Shown piece after piece: positions 31,076-40,068 of a stretch of DNA of 41,946 bases (its first letter is position 1; every line of letters starts with the position of its first letter). The notes beneath the pieces were generated by a model. The model saw nothing but the letters and a program-made list of their open reading frames with translations. It searched no databases and was not told the DNA's origin. The DNA is taken from the NCBI GenBank assembly GCA_022616275.1, contig JAKEFB010000143.1, forward strand, positions 1-41,946, read 5' to 3'. The stretch comes from Chloroflexota bacterium (GTDB taxonomy: Bacteria > Chloroflexota > Anaerolineae > Promineifilales > Promineifilaceae). A program made the translations under genes and the position numbers.

Positions 31076-32557
31076 ATGACTGCGCAACCGAACCTCACCC
31101 GATTTCTTGCCATTTCCTTGTTATTGCTCCTCGCCCTGGCCGGGCTGGTGGCCTGCGCTGCCCGCCAATCGGCCGCAAACGGCGGGCCGGCCGTGGCCCT
31201 GGAACCGTGCCGCCTGCCGGCCGGGGTGGCCGCCCGCTGCGGCACGTTGACCGTCTTTGAAAACCGGGAAGCTGCCAGCGGCCGGACCATTGACCTGCGC
31301 ATCGCCGTCATTCCGGCCACCGGCAGCCTGCCCGAAGCGGCCCCGCTCTTCTTGCTGGCCGGCGGGCCGGGCCAGGCCGCCAGCGAGGCCTTCCCGCCCT
31401 TACTGGAGCTTTTTACGGCCATCAACAAAGAGCGCGACCTGGTCCTGGTGGACCAGCGCGGCACCGGCCAGTCAAACCCGCTGGCCTGCGAGAATTTCAC
31501 CGACGCGTCCCTGACCCGGCCGTTGTCGGATGAAGAGAGAGTCGCTTTAACCCGCCAGTGCCTGGCCTCGCTGGACGCCGACCTGACCCGCTATACGACC
31601 GACGTGGCCATGGCCGACCTGGACGACGTGCGCGCCGCCCTGGGCTACGAGCAAATCAATCTCTACGGCGGTTCTTACGGCACGCGGGCCGCGCTCACCT
31701 ACCTACGCCTCTACCCGGAGCGCGTCCGCACCGTCGTCCTGGACGCCGTCGTCGGGCCGGAACTGGTCCTTTTCTTGCAAGCGCCCCGCGACGGCCAGCG
31801 GGCGCTGGAGATGCTCTTCGCCCGCTGCGCCGCCGACCCTGCCTGTAACGAGCAGTTCCCCGACGTAGAGATGGAATTTCAGGCGCTGCTGGCCCGGCTG
31901 GAAACGCCCCTGGAATTTGCTGTTGCTCACCCGCTCAGCGGCGAACAACTGGAAGTGATCCTGACCCGCGACCTCTTCGCCCAGGTCATCTTTAACCTGC
32001 TGTACAGCACCGACCTGACCTCATTGCTGCCGCTGCTCATTCACCAGGCCCACCAGAGCGGCGACTTTGGGCCGCTGGTGGCCCAGGGGCTGCTCCTGGC
32101 CGGGGAGACCGGGCTTTACCATGGCATGCTCTACTCCGTCACCTGCGCCGAGGACGCACCGTTTATTGCCCTGGAAGAGGCCAAGGCTTTCCAGGCCGGC
32201 ACGATCTTCCCCTTGATGGCTGAACCATTTGTCCAGAGCTGCGCTGAATGGCCACACGGCCAGGCGCCGGCCGCCCTTCACCAACCGGTTGTCTCCAGCG
32301 TACCTACCCTGCTCCTCTCCGGCGAGGCCGACCCGATCACCCCACCGGTGTACGCCGCCCAGGTGGCGGAGTCGCTGCCCAACAGCCTGCACCTGGTTGT
32401 GCCCGGCTATGGGCACGTCGTCATCAGCGTTGGCTGCCTGCCGCGCCTGGCGGCCGACTTTATCGCCCAGGGTACGGTCGAAGGGTTAGACGCCACCTGC
32501 CTGGAACGGCTGCAACCACCGCCGTTCTTCGTAGACTTCGCCGGCCCCCAACCATAA
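31076..32557 (+). CDS. Lipoprotein alpha/beta hydrolase, proline iminopeptidase/TAP type
   Basis: 493 aa. Lipoprotein signal: hydrophobic stretch then LVAC, lipidated Cys27. The hydrolase core has LLAGGPGQ (oxyanion region), LVDQRGTGQSNPLAC, nucleophile in GGSYGT (Ser about 199), acid in GEADPITPP (about 417) and His in GYGHVV (about 444). The C-terminal part matches the TAP-like domain of extracellular tripeptidyl aminopeptidases. It probably acts on small peptides or esters outside the membrane. Placed between the LytTR regulator and the ABC exporter, it may process or detoxify the exported or sensed compound (inference). Confidence 0.9.
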   Translation: MTAQPNLTRFLAISLLLLLALAGLVACAARQSAANGGPAVALEPCRLPAGVAARCGTLTVFENREAASGRTIDLRIAVIPATGSLPEAAPLFLLAGGPGQAASEAFPPLLELFTAINKERDLVLVDQRGTGQSNPLACENFTDASLTRPLSDEERVALTRQCLASLDADLTRYTTDVAMADLDDVRAALGYEQINLYGGSYGTRAALTYLRLYPERVRTVVLDAVVGPELVLFLQAPRDGQRALEMLFARCAADPACNEQFPDVEMEFQALLARLETPLEFAVAHPLSGEQLEVILTRDLFAQVIFNLLYSTDLTSLLPLLIHQAHQSGDFGPLVAQGLLLAGETGLYHGMLYSVTCAEDAPFIALEEAKAFQAGTIFPLMAEPFVQSCAEWPHGQAPAALHQPVVSSVPTLLLSGEADPITPPVYAAQVAESLPNSLHLVVPGYGHVVISVGCLPRLAADFIAQGTVEGLDATCLERLQPPPFFVDFAGPQP

Positions 32558-32560
32558 ATA

Positions 32561-32630
32561 GGACGCAGATGAACGCGGATTGGCGCAGATAAAGGTAAAA
32601 ATCAGCGTAAATCAGCGAAAATCTGCGTCC
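32561..32630. repeat. GGACGCAGAT inverted repeat element
   Basis: GGACGCAGAT (32561-32570) and ATCTGCGTCC (32621-32630) flank inner GCGGATT, GGCGCAGAT and AATCAGCG units. It lies between the hydrolase stop and natA, ending 18 bp before its start. Confidence 0.75.
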
Positions 32631-32647
32631 CGTTGGAGAAAAACGGA

Positions 32648-33379
32648 ATGATTGAAGTGAGTCAACTGAGCAAGTCTTTTGGCCCGGTGAAGGCGGTGCA
32701 GAACGTTTCTTTCACCGCGCCTAATGGGTTGATCACCGGGCTGCTGGGACCGAATGGCGCAGGCAAGAGCACGACGATGCGCCTGATTGCCGGCGTATTA
32801 CGGCCGGAAAGCGGCCAGGCGACCATTGACGGCCACGACACGGCCGTCCAGACCCTGGCCGCCCAGCAGCGGATCGGTATCTTGCCTGACAAGCGCGGGC
32901 TGTACCACCGGCTGACGGCCCGGGAGAACGTCCGCTACTTCGGCCGGCTGCGTGGGCTGAAAGGGGAGTCGCTGGAACAGGAAATTGACGGGTTGCTCCA
33001 ATTGCTGGACATGGCCGACATCGCCGACCGGCGCGCCGAGGGCTTTTCCACTGGGCAGCAGATCAAGGTGGCCATTGCCCGCGCCCTGGTCCACCGGCCG
33101 CAAAACGTCATGCTCGACGAGCCGACGACCGGGCTGGACGTGATGAGCACGCGAGCCATGCGCGAAGTCATCCGCCGGCTGCGGGATGAGGGGAAGTGCC
33201 TGCTCTTTTCCAGCCACGTCATGCAGGAAGTGGCCATGCTGTGCGACAACATCGTCGTCATTGCCCACGGCCGGGTGGTCGCCCAGGGTTCCCCTGACGC
33301 CTTGAGGCAGCAGACGGGCCAGGAAAACCTGGAGGATGCCTTCGTGGCCGTGATTGGCACGCCGGAAGGATTAAAATAA
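32648..33379 (+). CDS. ABC exporter ATPase, NatA type
   Basis: 243 aa from the ATG at 32648, with GGAG 9 nt upstream. Walker A GPNGAGKST (34-42), GILPDKRGLYHRLTARENV (Q-loop region), signature FSTGQQIKVAIARAL, Walker B VMLDEPTTGLD, H-loop SSHVMQEV. The sequence is closest to ATPases of sodium- or drug-exporting ABC-2 systems such as NatAB. It energises the two permeases at 33430 and 35148. Unlike the LytTR fusion upstream, all catalytic motifs are intact. The stop codon touches a palindromic element. Confidence 0.93.
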   Translation: MIEVSQLSKSFGPVKAVQNVSFTAPNGLITGLLGPNGAGKSTTMRLIAGVLRPESGQATIDGHDTAVQTLAAQQRIGILPDKRGLYHRLTARENVRYFGRLRGLKGESLEQEIDGLLQLLDMADIADRRAEGFSTGQQIKVAIARALVHRPQNVMLDEPTTGLDVMSTRAMREVIRRLRDEGKCLLFSSHVMQEVAMLCDNIVVIAHGRVVAQGSPDALRQQTGQENLEDAFVAVIGTPEGLK

Positions 33380-33411
33380 ACCTCCCGGAGGTTCCCAACC
33401 TCCGGGAGGTT
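33379..33411. repeat. AACCTCCCGGAGGTT element (copy 4)
   Basis: AACCTCCCGGAGGTT (33379-33393), CCC, complement (33397-33411). Its first base is the last base of the natA stop; the next gene starts 18 bp further on. It could attenuate transcription between natA and the permease. Confidence 0.85.
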
Positions 33412-33429
33412 AGCATAAGGAATCGAAAC

Positions 33430-34611
33430 ATGCTGGATCGGATCTGGATCATCGCCTGGAAAGAAACCATTGACAACCTGCGTGACCGGCGCTCGGTGGG
33501 CAACGCCCTGGGGACGGTCCTTTTCAACCCCATCTTTTACATTGTCCTCTTCGGCTTTGTGAATCGCAGCGTCAGCCAACAGGCCGAGCGGCCGCTGCAG
33601 TTGCCGGTGGTCGGCGCCGCCCACGCGCCCAACCTGGTGGCTTACCTGGAACAAAACAACGTCGAAATTCTGGCCGCGCCGGCCGAACCGGAAGCGGCCG
33701 TGCGTAGCGGCGAGGCCGACGTGATCCTGGTCATTCCCGACAGTTACGGCGAGTCGTTTAGCAGCGGCCGGCCGGCACCGGTGCAACTGCTGGCCGACGA
33801 ATCCAATAACAGCGCCAGCATTGTTGTAGACCGGGCGGAGGAGTTGCTGCAGGAATACAGCGGCCGGGTGGGCAATCTCCGCCTGCTGGCCCGGGGCATC
33901 AGCCCGGCGGCGCTGGCCGCCGTCCCGGTGGACGTGGTGGACGTGTCGCCGGCTACGCAGGGTGGGGCCAGCTCGGTCCTGAATTTGCTGCCGGTCATCA
34001 TGATTACGGCCGCCTTCTTTGGCGGTTTCTACCTGGCCGTGGACACGACGGCCGGCGAGCGGGAGCGGGAGTCATTGGAACCCCTGCTCCTCAACCCGGT
34101 GCCACGCTGGGCTATCCTGCTAGGTAAATACCTGGCCGCCCTGGCCTTCACCATTGTCGCCACCGGGCTGGCGACCTCGGCTTTCATTCTCTTGCTGCGC
34201 CTGCCCCAGGTCCAGGAATTTACCAATATCCGTCTCGACGTAAACAACCAGACGTTGCTCACCGCCGTGCTGCTGATGGTCCCCGTGGTCACGATGGCCG
34301 TCGCCCTGGAGATGTTGATTGCCGCCCGGGCGCGCAGCGTGCGCGAGGCCCAGACCTACACCCAACTGGTGGCCCTGGTCGGCTTCCTGCCGGCCGTCTT
34401 CCTCTCCGTTCTGCCGGTCAAACAGCAGGCCTGGATGCAGTTCGTTCCCACCGTCGCCCAACTGTTCCTGGTTAACAACGTCTCGCGTGGCGAGCCCCTC
34501 GACTGGCCGGCGGCGGCCGTCGCCTCGGCCATCACTCTTCTCCTGACCGTCGCCGCCCTGGCCGCCGCCATCCGCTACTATTACCAGGAGCGCATTGTTT
34601 TGGGGAAGTAA
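33430..34611 (+). CDS. ABC-2 type permease, NatB-like
   Basis: 393 aa. One membrane helix near residues 25-45, a long extracytoplasmic domain (about 50-185, PVVGAAHAPN, ADVILVIPDSYGE), then five or six helices. VDTTAGERERESLEPLLLNPVPRWAILLGKYLAAL is the hallmark loop of NatB/ABC-2 exporters. RBS AAGGA lies before the ATG. It works with the ATPase at 32648. Confidence 0.92.
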   Translation: MLDRIWIIAWKETIDNLRDRRSVGNALGTVLFNPIFYIVLFGFVNRSVSQQAERPLQLPVVGAAHAPNLVAYLEQNNVEILAAPAEPEAAVRSGEADVILVIPDSYGESFSSGRPAPVQLLADESNNSASIVVDRAEELLQEYSGRVGNLRLLARGISPAALAAVPVDVVDVSPATQGGASSVLNLLPVIMITAAFFGGFYLAVDTTAGERERESLEPLLLNPVPRWAILLGKYLAALAFTIVATGLATSAFILLLRLPQVQEFTNIRLDVNNQTLLTAVLLMVPVVTMAVALEMLIAARARSVREAQTYTQLVALVGFLPAVFLSVLPVKQQAWMQFVPTVAQLFLVNNVSRGEPLDWPAAAVASAITLLLTVAALAAAIRYYYQERIVLGK

Positions 34612-34652
34612 TGAGTAATGAGTGATGGGTGCTCATCACTCATTACTCATTA
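34612..34652. repeat. GAGTAATGAGTGATG inverted repeat (copy 2)
   Basis: GTAATGAGTAATGAGTGATG and its mirrored half CATCACTCATTACTCATTAC. It follows the permease stop at once and ends shortly before the GGAGG of the next gene. Confidence 0.8.
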
Positions 34653-34664
34653 CTTGGAGGACTT

Positions 34665-35099
34665 ATGTTACTCAAACAATTCATCCAACGTTGTGTGGTT
34701 GCCTGGACGGCCCGGGACGCGGCCGCGGTGGTGGTCGTCGTCGCCACGCTCGTGGCTGGCGGCGCTGTCTACCTGGCTGTTGATACCGTCTGGTCTACGG
34801 CCGCTATGGCCGCCATCTTTACCCTGGGTTGCCTGGCTATGGCCGTCCTGATGGCCGGCGACACCACGACCAGGGGCGCGCTCGTGGCCGGGGCGATGAT
34901 CCTGGTAGCGACGATGTTTTTGCCTCTTTTCCTGTCCGGCCGGGCTTACTGGCAGGAGCACCTGTTGGGGCTGGGCATCTCGGCCGTGACCTACACCTTC
35001 ATCCTGGGCGCCACCCGCTCCCAATCAGCCGGCTACCTCCTGACCGGCGCCCTGGCCCTGGCCGTGGCGATGTTGTTGCCGCCGTATCTTTTCCTATAA
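34665..35099 (+). CDS. Small membrane protein of the ABC exporter operon
   Basis: 144 aa from the ATG at 34665, chosen for GGAGG 4 nt upstream; an earlier in-frame start lies in repeat DNA. There are about four hydrophobic helices (AAAVVVVVATLVAGGAVYLA, TAAMAAIFTLGCLAMAVLMA, ALVAGAMILVATMFLPLFL, and a C-terminal GALALAVAMLLPPYLFL). I recognise no family. Its place between two permease genes suggests an accessory subunit of the exporter. Confidence 0.8.
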   Translation: MLLKQFIQRCVVAWTARDAAAVVVVVATLVAGGAVYLAVDTVWSTAAMAAIFTLGCLAMAVLMAGDTTTRGALVAGAMILVATMFLPLFLSGRAYWQEHLLGLGISAVTYTFILGATRSQSAGYLLTGALALAVAMLLPPYLFL

Positions 35100-35103
35100 T
35101 CAT

Positions 35104-35132
35104 GTAGAGACGTTGCCATGCAACGTCTCTAC
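35104..35132. repeat. GTAGAGACGTTGCA palindrome (copy 2)
   Basis: GTAGAGACGTTGC (35104-35116), CAT, then the complement (35120-35132). It begins 4 bp after the preceding stop codon. Confidence 0.85.
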
Positions 35133-35147
35133 ATCATAAGGTCTGGT

Positions 35148-36272
35148 ATGGAAACCTCAACCCCGCTCAAAATTGGTTCAACCGGCGGCCGGCTGGCCCG
35201 CTGGCAGCTCATCCTGGCCCTGGTTCGCAAGGACCTCCTCAACCTGGCCAGGTCGCCCAGTATGCTCCTGATGATGGTCCTGCCCCTCTTCCTGCAACTG
35301 TTCTTTCAAGTTGCCTTTGGCGACCTGTCAGGCGTGCCCGTCCTGCCGGTGGCCCTTTACGATCCGGCCGGGTCGCCGGTGGCCGCCCTGTTGGCGGAAC
35401 TGCCGAACGTTGAACTCCAGCAGGTGACCTCAGAAGCGGCTTTGGCCGCGGCCATGGAAGACGCTGCCGCCGGCATTGCCGTGCCGGCCGATTTTGCGGC
35501 CGCCCTGGCCGGCGGCGAGCGGCCGGAATTGACCGTCTGGCTCAATTCCCGGCCTATCTGGGAGTCCGAGCTGGCCGACTTCCAGCAGGGCCTGGCCGAA
35601 CAGGTGTGGGAGCTGGGTGGGCAACAACCGCCGGTCCGGTTGTCCTGGACACCGGTGGCCGGCACTGCCGAGCTACCGGACGACGACAGTTCGGCGGGTG
35701 CCTTCCTGCTGACCTTGTTGCTCATGACCGGCATGGCTATGAACGGCCTGAATGTTTCCCTCCTGGTGGTGGAGGAAAAGGATGAACGAACCTTGGACGC
35801 GCTGCTGCTCTCCCCGGCCGGCAAAGCGGAGTTTGTCATCAGCAAGGGACTGACCGTTTTCCTCTATACGCTCCTGATCACCGGGGTCATGTTTGCCATT
35901 AGCGGCCAGATTGGTGGCGCCTGGCCGGTCACCACGGCCAGCCTCCTCCTGGGCGCTTTGTTCATGGTCGGGAGCGGCTTATTGCTGGGCAGCATTTTTC
36001 AGACCAAGAACCAGTGCAACGCCTGGGGCGGGCTGATCATGTTGGTTCTGATTATGCCCAGTTGGCTGGCCGTCTGGCAGCCGACCCAGTCCTGGCTGGT
36101 CGTTTTGCGCGTCCTGCCCACCTACTACCTGACGGACCTGCTAATGATGTCCCTGGGCCAGGCCCTCGTTGCCACCCGCCTGCTTCTCGACCTGGCCCTG
36201 CTCCTGGGCAGCGTCCTGCTGGTGTTTTTCCTCACCGGCCGGCGGCTGGACCGTTTCCCGCTAGGGGCGTAA
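35148..36272 (+). CDS. Second ABC-2 type permease
   Basis: 374 aa from the ATG at 35148 (METSTPLK), preceded by AAGG. N-terminal helix (SMLLMMVLPLFLQLFFQVAF, about 40-60), extracytoplasmic domain (about 65-195), then membrane helices with VEEKDERTLDALLLSPAGKAEF, the ABC-2 loop equivalent to that of NatB. It probably forms a heterodimer with the permease at 33430. Its last 167 bp occur again, decayed, at 38346-38512. Confidence 0.92.
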   Translation: METSTPLKIGSTGGRLARWQLILALVRKDLLNLARSPSMLLMMVLPLFLQLFFQVAFGDLSGVPVLPVALYDPAGSPVAALLAELPNVELQQVTSEAALAAAMEDAAAGIAVPADFAAALAGGERPELTVWLNSRPIWESELADFQQGLAEQVWELGGQQPPVRLSWTPVAGTAELPDDDSSAGAFLLTLLLMTGMAMNGLNVSLLVVEEKDERTLDALLLSPAGKAEFVISKGLTVFLYTLLITGVMFAISGQIGGAWPVTTASLLLGALFMVGSGLLLGSIFQTKNQCNAWGGLIMLVLIMPSWLAVWQPTQSWLVVLRVLPTYYLTDLLMMSLGQALVATRLLLDLALLLGSVLLVFFLTGRRLDRFPLGA

Positions 36273-36287
36273 AGAAGGTGTAGGGGT

Positions 36288-38195
36288 TTAGGGCCGCGTA
36301 ACACGCAGGTAATCTATCTCAAAATCGCCTGGGCTAACTGTAGGATCCAGGCGGAGTTGAACAATTTGATTCAGCCACGTCCTGACACTAGACATATCAA
36401 TCGTGTAAATGTGGTATTCTCCATCGCTGATGATCGCGAAGTGCTGTGATTTCTCTTCGCCCCAGGAAGGATCTTGATCGGTGATAAAGTAAACCGAGGC
36501 GCCATCACTGGCGCTCGTTCGCATGCGGATTTCAATCTGGTTAAATTCCGCTGCTTCGATACCCAGATAAGGTGACTCCAGATACGGGTCAGAACCCGTG
36601 GCCGTAGAGATCAGGCTTTCACCTCTGATTTGTAATGGCAATAACTCATTCCGGGCAATCCATCCATCGGCATCCTGCGGGTGGTTAAATTCCCAGCCAT
36701 ACAACGCGTGTTCCACCCGGATTTGGTCAATTTCCAGGACAGCGGGCATTAAAGTTGCCAGTTGAATTTGCGTAACCAGCCCCTCCATCCATGAAGGATT
36801 GGTCGAAAAGTCGAAGCGGTAGTTTCTAAATACCCCCGGTTGTATCTGTTGGCAGGCTGATTTCGCCGTGCTCCACAGCCAGTCGCTAAAAGTGATGAAG
36901 TTCAAACATACCTCAGCGCCGCCATTTCCTGCTCGCGCGGTCATTTCGACCACGGGCGCATGGGAGCCGTAATAATTCAAACCGGGCATAGATGTCAAAG
37001 AATCGGCCGCAGACAGATTGGCGGTTAAGACGCCACCCGATACTCCAACCGGTTGGCCCGAACTGCTCCACCCCTCGGCCGTGTTGAGATCAAAAGTCCA
37101 GGTCGTATGGGGAATCAGATCGTAGACAATCGAGCGGCCCTGGGCTATCGGCCCGGGAATCAGGTAATAGGTCAGCTCGTGTACCGTAGATGGCTCTGTT
37201 TCTAAGTAGGCAAACGGGGCAATATAGCCAAGCGGGCTGGGGGTGTCACCCTCAATGGTGAAAACTGACCAGTCAGGAAATACGTTGCGCTGAGGTGGAA
37301 GCGCCAGAATTAACCCATTCCCCTGCTGGTCACCAAAAGCCATCCAGCTTTCAGAAGCAAAGACAGGTGGATCCCCTTTTACCAGATTATATTGCTGGAT
37401 GGGGCCGGCCGTAAACGGATCTGCTCCTGTATAACCATATTCCAGCGTGAGAGCGGCCCCAAAGTAGGCCGCCGGAAACTCCGCCCGCGCCGCACTATGG
37501 CTATCCGTCCCCGTGTGGGTCAGACGGATATGAACTTCAAAGAAACCGCCCCTTTCCCAGGCCCAGGTTTCATAAATCACATCTGAGATTCCCAACGAGT
37601 GCCCCCATTCCACGGCCGGGGCTTTGACGTAAAGCCCATCGGCCCAGCGCCGATATTCCTGGACCTGGGCCGGCACTCCGTCTACTGAGCCAGCCTGCAA
37701 GGGATTCCAACCCCAGGTCACGTAGCAAGACGATGGTTCGCAGATGTATTGAGCGCCGCCGTCGTAAGGTGAAAATTGAATATACCGCCCAAAGTCAGTG
37801 TCATCTATGAAGTCCGTGCCATAAAAAAGCAGGCTGCCGATGGCGCCGCCGGCCGATAGGTCAAAGCCCAGGGCGACAGTGCTGGGATCTCCCAGGTAAA
37901 CGTAGCCCCCCGGCAATGGTTGTATTTCACCCATGGGGGCTAAGGTGGCTGCCGGGGTCGGCGTTGGCAACGATTGGGTCGTTGGGCTTGGCGTTGGCAG
38001 CGCCCCGGATGTTGGTGTGGCCGATGCAGGTTGGATTTCACCCATGGGGGTCAATGTGGCCGCCGGCGTCTGCGTTGGCAGCGATCCGGCCGCCGGCGTA
38101 GCCGATGCAGGCGTCGGCGCTGGATTGATTCTGCACGCGATCATAAGCACCAACGCGATCCAGAGTAAACATTTCCGGCCGGCGACGGTTTCCAT
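36288..38195 (-). CDS. Secreted lipoprotein with Pro/Thr-rich stalk
   Basis: 635 aa from the ATG at 38195 (AGGAG 6 nt upstream); a longer frame to 38258 has no RBS. Lipobox LMIAC, Cys21. Residues 22-95 are a Pro/Thr/Ala stalk with a duplicated PMGEIQP-containing unit. The globular part is rich in Trp/Tyr. The C-terminal half holds two beta-sandwich-like segments (TWTFDLNTAEGWSSSG..., then YGWEFNHPQDADGWIA...FEIDYLRVTRP) that resemble carbohydrate-binding modules. No catalytic motif recognised. Its codon use and GC look lower than its neighbours, and it interrupts the exporter region, which suggests acquisition by transfer. Confidence 0.82.
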   Translation of the reverse strand: METVAGRKCLLWIALVLMIACRINPAPTPASATPAAGSLPTQTPAATLTPMGEIQPASATPTSGALPTPSPTTQSLPTPTPAATLAPMGEIQPLPGGYVYLGDPSTVALGFDLSAGGAIGSLLFYGTDFIDDTDFGRYIQFSPYDGGAQYICEPSSCYVTWGWNPLQAGSVDGVPAQVQEYRRWADGLYVKAPAVEWGHSLGISDVIYETWAWERGGFFEVHIRLTHTGTDSHSAARAEFPAAYFGAALTLEYGYTGADPFTAGPIQQYNLVKGDPPVFASESWMAFGDQQGNGLILALPPQRNVFPDWSVFTIEGDTPSPLGYIAPFAYLETEPSTVHELTYYLIPGPIAQGRSIVYDLIPHTTWTFDLNTAEGWSSSGQPVGVSGGVLTANLSAADSLTSMPGLNYYGSHAPVVEMTARAGNGGAEVCLNFITFSDWLWSTAKSACQQIQPGVFRNYRFDFSTNPSWMEGLVTQIQLATLMPAVLEIDQIRVEHALYGWEFNHPQDADGWIARNELLPLQIRGESLISTATGSDPYLESPYLGIEAAEFNQIEIRMRTSASDGASVYFITDQDPSWGEEKSQHFAIISDGEYHIYTIDMSSVRTWLNQIVQLRLDPTVSPGDFEIDYLRVTRP

Positions 38196-38345
38196 CTTGC
38201 GCTCCTTTTCGTTCAGATGATGATAGAAGTTTCGGCCTTTGGCGGCAATTATGCCCACGGACCAAGGGGGAGCAAGTACATCGTTGGCACGACTGGCTGC
38301 CAGAGGTAGCCACCGTGCCAGCGATACGTGCCGTTATACACCGTC

Positions 38346-38512
38346 TGCGCGCCTTGCTCACTTACTACTTGATGGACCTGCTACTGATGTCCGTGGACCA
38401 GGCTCTCGTCGCCGCCTGCCTGCTCCTCGACCTGGCCCTGCTCCTGGGCAGCATGCTGCTGGTGTTTTTCCTCACCGGCCGGCGGCTGAACCGTTTTCCA
38501 GTAGAGGCCTAA
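38346..38512 (+). pseudogene. Decayed copy of the permease 3' end
   Basis: Ungapped alignment by eye to 36106-36272: 145 of 167 bases identical (about 87%), including the stop. The frame encodes YYLMDLLLMSVDQALVA and LLLDLALLLGSMLLVFFLTGRRL, as in the intact protein. No plausible start or upstream part is present. Confidence 0.85.
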
Positions 38513-38677
38513 AGATAAGGCAAGCTGCCAGGAAAATAACCCTCATCAAAATCCTTCCCAAATAAGAACATTTGTGCTAAAATCCAGCTAAATCCGCCCA
38601 TTCCCAAGCCAGAAGGACATTATTAGCTTAACATAAGACAAACTCATCACTCATCACTTTTTTGGAGGTACACCCCA

Positions 38678-38974
38678 ATGTGGAGACACGGAGACGTTTT
38701 AATCGCCCCAATTGAAGCCCTCCCCCCGGCCGCCCAGAAACGCCCGACGCTCATCCTGGCCCAGGGTGAACTCACTGGCCACAGCCACCGCATTGCCGAA
38801 CCCGGCGCGGCCGCGCTGTGGAAACACCAGGAGGACCTCTTCCTGGAAATTGTGGCCAGCTCGGCCACGGTCATCCACGAGGAACATGCGCCCATTGTCC
38901 TGCCGCATGGCCTCTACCGGGTCTGGCAGCAACGCGAATACACCCCCCAGGTCGTCCGGCCGGTCAAGGATTGA
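38678..38974 (+). CDS. Small His-rich conserved protein
   Basis: 98 aa. GGAGGT lies 9 nt before the ATG. Starts MWRHGDVLI, then LAQGELTGHSHRIAE, VIHEEHAPIVLPHGLYRVWQQREY. I recall this pattern from many bacteria as an unnamed conserved protein, but know no function. The clustered histidines (HSH, HEEH) and the small beta-rich size suggest a cupin-like metal site (inference). It is 8 bp upstream of the LRR gene and surely in one operon with it. Confidence 0.82.
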   Translation: MWRHGDVLIAPIEALPPAAQKRPTLILAQGELTGHSHRIAEPGAAALWKHQEDLFLEIVASSATVIHEEHAPIVLPHGLYRVWQQREYTPQVVRPVKD

Positions 38975-38982
38975 GTAATCAG

Positions 38983-40053
38983 ATGAGTGACGAAGCGATT
39001 CCGGCAACGCGCGCCGCCGAACTGATCATTTCTGGGCGGGCTCCGGCCGGTCTGCGCGTCCGCGGCCACCTGGACCTCTCCGGCCGGGAATCGCTGGCCA
39101 CCCTGCCGGCCGGCCTGGCCGCTAGCAGCCTGGACTTGAGCGGCTGCACGGCTTTACGCGCTCTGCCGGCCGGTTTGCGCGTCCGGCGGCTGGCGCTGAA
39201 CGGCTGTACCACGCTGCCTGGCCTGCCGGCCGGCTTTACCTGCTACGAGCTGGAAATGCGGGAAACGGCCGTCCGCTCGCTGCCGGCCGATCTGCGCGTC
39301 GAATACCGGCTGGATCTGTCTGGCTCCCGCCGGTTGCAGGCCCTGCCGGCCGGCCTGAAAGTCGGCTCGCTCATTCTCCGTGACTGCACCGCCCTCGCCG
39401 TGCTGCCCGAAGGGCTGGACGTCTACTTTCTGGACATCTCCGGCTGTACCAGCCTGGCCGATTGGCCGGAGACCGGCTCGCTGAAAATCGGCCGCCTCAG
39501 CGCCAGGGGCTGCACCCGGCTACGGACCCTACCTGCCTGGCTAGGGACCCTCTCCCAACTGGACGTGCGCCATTGCATCAATTTACGAGAGCTGCCGGAG
39601 GGACTGCGCGTCACTTCCTGGCTAGATCTGGCTAATACCCAACTTCAATCCCTACCCGCCTCCATGCAGGGCGTCCAACTGCTCTGGCAAGGCGTGCCCA
39701 TCAACGAGCGCATCGCCTTTCAGCCTGAGGCCATCACCGCTCAAGAAGTTCTTCAGGAAGATAACCTGGAACTGCGGCGGGTGTTGCTGGCCCGGATGGG
39801 CTACGAGTCATTTGTGCAGCAGGCCGGGGTCCAGATTCTGGACCGGGACTACGACGCCGGGGGTGAGCGCCGGCTGTTGCGGGCGCCGCTGCCCAACGAG
39901 GAAGACCTGGTTTGCGTAGCCGTCCTTTGCCCCTCCACCGGCCGGCAATACATCATTCGCGTGCCCCCCACCACCAAAAGCTGCCACCAGGCCGCCGCCT
40001 GGATTGCCGGCTTCGACAACCCCAACAACTACCGGCCCATCCTGGAAACCTGA
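38983..40053 (+). CDS. Leucine-rich-repeat protein with DUF6745-like C-terminus
   Basis: 356 aa from the ATG at 38983. Residues about 25-245 form about ten 20-residue repeats of the pattern LxLSGCTxLxxLPAGLxVxx, similar to IpaH-type bacterial LRRs. The C-terminal 110 residues (RRVLLARMGYESFV, DRDYDAGGERRLLRAPL, YIIRVPPTTKSCHQAAAWIAGF, NYRPILET) resemble DUF6745 as I remember it. Soluble, no signal peptide. Coupled to the small His-rich protein upstream and convergent with the STM4014/4015 pair, which also includes an LRR protein. Biological role unknown. Confidence 0.85.
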   Translation: MSDEAIPATRAAELIISGRAPAGLRVRGHLDLSGRESLATLPAGLAASSLDLSGCTALRALPAGLRVRRLALNGCTTLPGLPAGFTCYELEMRETAVRSLPADLRVEYRLDLSGSRRLQALPAGLKVGSLILRDCTALAVLPEGLDVYFLDISGCTSLADWPETGSLKIGRLSARGCTRLRTLPAWLGTLSQLDVRHCINLRELPEGLRVTSWLDLANTQLQSLPASMQGVQLLWQGVPINERIAFQPEAITAQEVLQEDNLELRRVLLARMGYESFVQQAGVQILDRDYDAGGERRLLRAPLPNEEDLVCVAVLCPSTGRQYIIRVPPTTKSCHQAAAWIAGFDNPNNYRPILET

Positions 40054-40068
40054 AAACCCCGCACTTAT

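Noticed and set aside
36106-38512. Flanking copies as target-site duplication of a transposon
   Set aside because: 167 bp with 13% divergence and no transposase or terminal inverted repeats; a decayed paralogue explains it better.
38239-38565. 108-aa plus-strand frame
   Set aside because: Out-of-frame reading of the decayed permease tail; the other frame matches the intact permease.
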